A stretch of 64,000 nt of DNA from an uncultured Ruminococcus sp. Lineage in GTDB: Bacteria; Bacillota; Clostridia; Lachnospirales; Lachnospiraceae. The translations under genes and the position numbers were made by a program. Where the stretch lies: positions 62,001 through 126,000 of the forward strand of contig UQVC01000002.1 of NCBI GenBank assembly GCA_900544395.1, in the 5' to 3' direction. Under the pieces are notes generated by a model that saw only the letters and a program-made list of their open reading frames with translations, was not told the DNA's origin and did not search any database. Of this stretch, positions 62,809 to 64,000 are shown piece by piece. How positions within the stretch are numbered: position 1 is the first letter of the stretch; each line of letters begins with the position of its first letter.

Positions 62809-64000
62809 CTATCTTGATTTTGCATTGGGATAGATCCGATCCATTCTTTCATCGTCAAAATGTTCATCAATTACCTTTTCCCATCCACTTTTTGCCGGTT
62901 TTCCATTGGCACGCATATCATAGCGAACCAGCGCCGCCATGGACACCAGAATATTCACCGCCATAAACACAACTAAAATCCAGGTCAGAACATAGCCCCA
63001 GATCACCGGGATCTTTTCAATCCATCCTGCAAATTTCGGATACAGTATCTTGATCCATACAACTGCAGCAATCCCCCAGAAAAAGCAGTACAACAAATTG
63101 ATACGCCCTCCCAGATTAAAGGGAATCTTACTGTAATCCCAGAATACTTTTCCAAATACAATTTCCGTAAACACGCTGCACACATATTCATATGCACCGC
63201 CTAAAAATGTACCCACAAAGAAAATGTGTCTGTCCGGCTTTTCTCTGTCTTTATATAACAGTGCGGTAGCAATGGCAATAGCAAGTCCCCACACAATACT
63301 GAACGGTCCCCATACAAGACTGCTCCTGCTCATCCAGACACCGGAGGTCAAACGGCAAAAAATCGTTTCTGTAAAATCTCCCAGCACTGCTCCGATCAAA
63401 AACAGCCAGAACAATTTGTAGAATCCACATCCTTCTGCAAACTTTCCCTCTCTTGCCTGTGTTTCCGTCTTCTCCAAAATAACAGGATACGCTTTTGCCA
63501 TTCGTTTTTCTACATGTCCAACAATCATCAAGGCAAATTTCTGCGTCCAGACTGCCACTTTCTGATTCCACCGGATCGCTGTGGGCATTTCTTTTCTGAT
63601 ATGAAACACTGCTGCCAGTGAAGCAGAAATATCCAGAAGCATCCCTGCGATCAAAACCCAAAGCAGAACTTCCCTGATCAGTCCCGGAATCATATGATAC
63701 AAGGACATCAAAAATCCATTGGCATACCGCACTGCCAGAAATCCCAGAACTGCCCACAATACAGAATACTGCAGACAGATATATCCGTCAAAATTCCATT
63801 TTTTGTCAGAATAATCCCACCATTTATGCTGATTCAGACGCTCCAGGATCTTTCCTGCCATCCATTCTATGATCGTAGCAAGTATACCACAACCAAGCAG
63901 CTGAAATACCGGATCCGCCCGAAGTTCTTCCATGGTAACCGCCATAAACACGGCAGCCGTTCCATAAACCAGACAGAACGGTCCTGTCGAAAATCCGCGG
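62809..64000 (-). CDS. CmpB-type putative ABC-transporter membrane protein, 5' end beyond window
   Basis: 397 codons readable; the frame is open through the window edge, and residues there (GFSTGPFCLVYGTAAVF) already look like the start of a CmpB (ABC_trans_CmpB, PF06541) domain, so the GTG at 63951 is not the true start. Two domain copies: the first includes IIEWMAGKILERLNQHKWWDYSDK, the second FLGGAYEYVCSVFTEIVFGKVFWDYSK, each ending in an L-x-YCFFW or LQYSVLW helix. Function is not established for the family. A tail of polar residues follows the last helix. Confidence 0.85.
   Translation of the reverse strand, partial: RGFSTGPFCLVYGTAAVFMAVTMEELRADPVFQLLGCGILATIIEWMAGKILERLNQHKWWDYSDKKWNFDGYICLQYSVLWAVLGFLAVRYANGFLMSLYHMIPGLIREVLLWVLIAGMLLDISASLAAVFHIRKEMPTAIRWNQKVAVWTQKFALMIVGHVEKRMAKAYPVILEKTETQAREGKFAEGCGFYKLFWLFLIGAVLGDFTETIFCRLTSGVWMSRSSLVWGPFSIVWGLAIAIATALLYKDREKPDRHIFFVGTFLGGAYEYVCSVFTEIVFGKVFWDYSKIPFNLGGRINLLYCFFWGIAAVVWIKILYPKFAGWIEKIPVIWGYVLTWILVVFMAVNILVSMAALVRYDMRANGKPAKSGWEKVIDEHFDDERMDRIYPNAKSR

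Overview
The window looks like a chromosomal segment of a spore-forming, low-to-moderate-GC Firmicute of the Lachnospiraceae. A mucin-associated Mediterraneibacter (Ruminococcus) gnavus/torques-like gut species is the best guess. Reasons are spoIIP and gpr next to rpsT, strong AGGAGG ribosome binding sites, a second (topoisomerase IV-type) gyrase-like pair, Gram-positive lipoproteins, and a blood-group/mucin glycan locus. The species is inferred from gene content only. About nine tenths of the genes lie on the minus strand. No rRNA, tRNA, CRISPR array or insertion sequence was seen, and no gene-free stretch exceeds 300 bases.

Layout, left to right. 1-1.4 kb: a truncated YbhN/MprF-type flippase and a PAP2 phosphatase. 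1.6-4.3 kb: pnp and rpsO, each with its own promoter and leader hairpin. 4.3-16.5 kb: a glycan-utilisation locus with GH29 fucosidase, a Gfo/Idh/MocA protein, two ABC permeases, two binding lipoproteins, a secreted GH98-type endo-galactosidase and a YesM/YesN-type two-component system. 16.5-24.6 kb: the translation operon rimP-nusA-ylxR-ylxQ-infB-rbfA-nrnA-truB-ribF. The glycan locus sits exactly between ribF and rpsO-pnp, which are neighbours in Bacillus.

24.8-32.5 kb: parC and parE (candidate LexA box), spoIIP, gpr, divergent rpsT, and a phosphoribosyltransferase. 32.6-36 kb: a BglG/LicT-family antiterminator downstream of a glucose-type PTS IICBA gene whose leader holds a clear RAT site overlapping a terminator. 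36-43.2 kb: MATE exporter, ilvC, ilvN, a Cys-rich small protein, an MBL hydrolase, a GNAT acetyltransferase, galE and a sugar nucleotidyltransferase. 43.3-45.1 kb: an ABC-F ATPase.

45.2-54.4 kb: a kdp potassium-uptake locus with a split sensor. One KdpD-like protein has the ATP-binding, USP, membrane and GAF modules but no kinase; the other has membrane, GAF and kinase modules but lacks the KdpD N-terminus. kdpF and a 33-codon membrane ORF head the structural operon behind a sequence very like the KdpE operator of E. coli. 54.5-57.9 kb: a GntR(YtrA-type)-controlled ABC operon, with a stop codon at codon 3 of its second ATPase gene. 57.9-64 kb: DacA-type carboxypeptidase, a membrane protein, an Rpn-family pseudogene, a TetR/DegV divergon sharing one palindromic operator, and a truncated CmpB-type membrane protein.

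How parts fit together: the extracellular GH98 enzyme should release fucosylated oligosaccharides, the lipoproteins and permeases import them, and signal-less GH29 and Gfo/Idh enzymes process them in the cytoplasm. galE and the nucleotidyltransferase could then feed galactose into metabolism.
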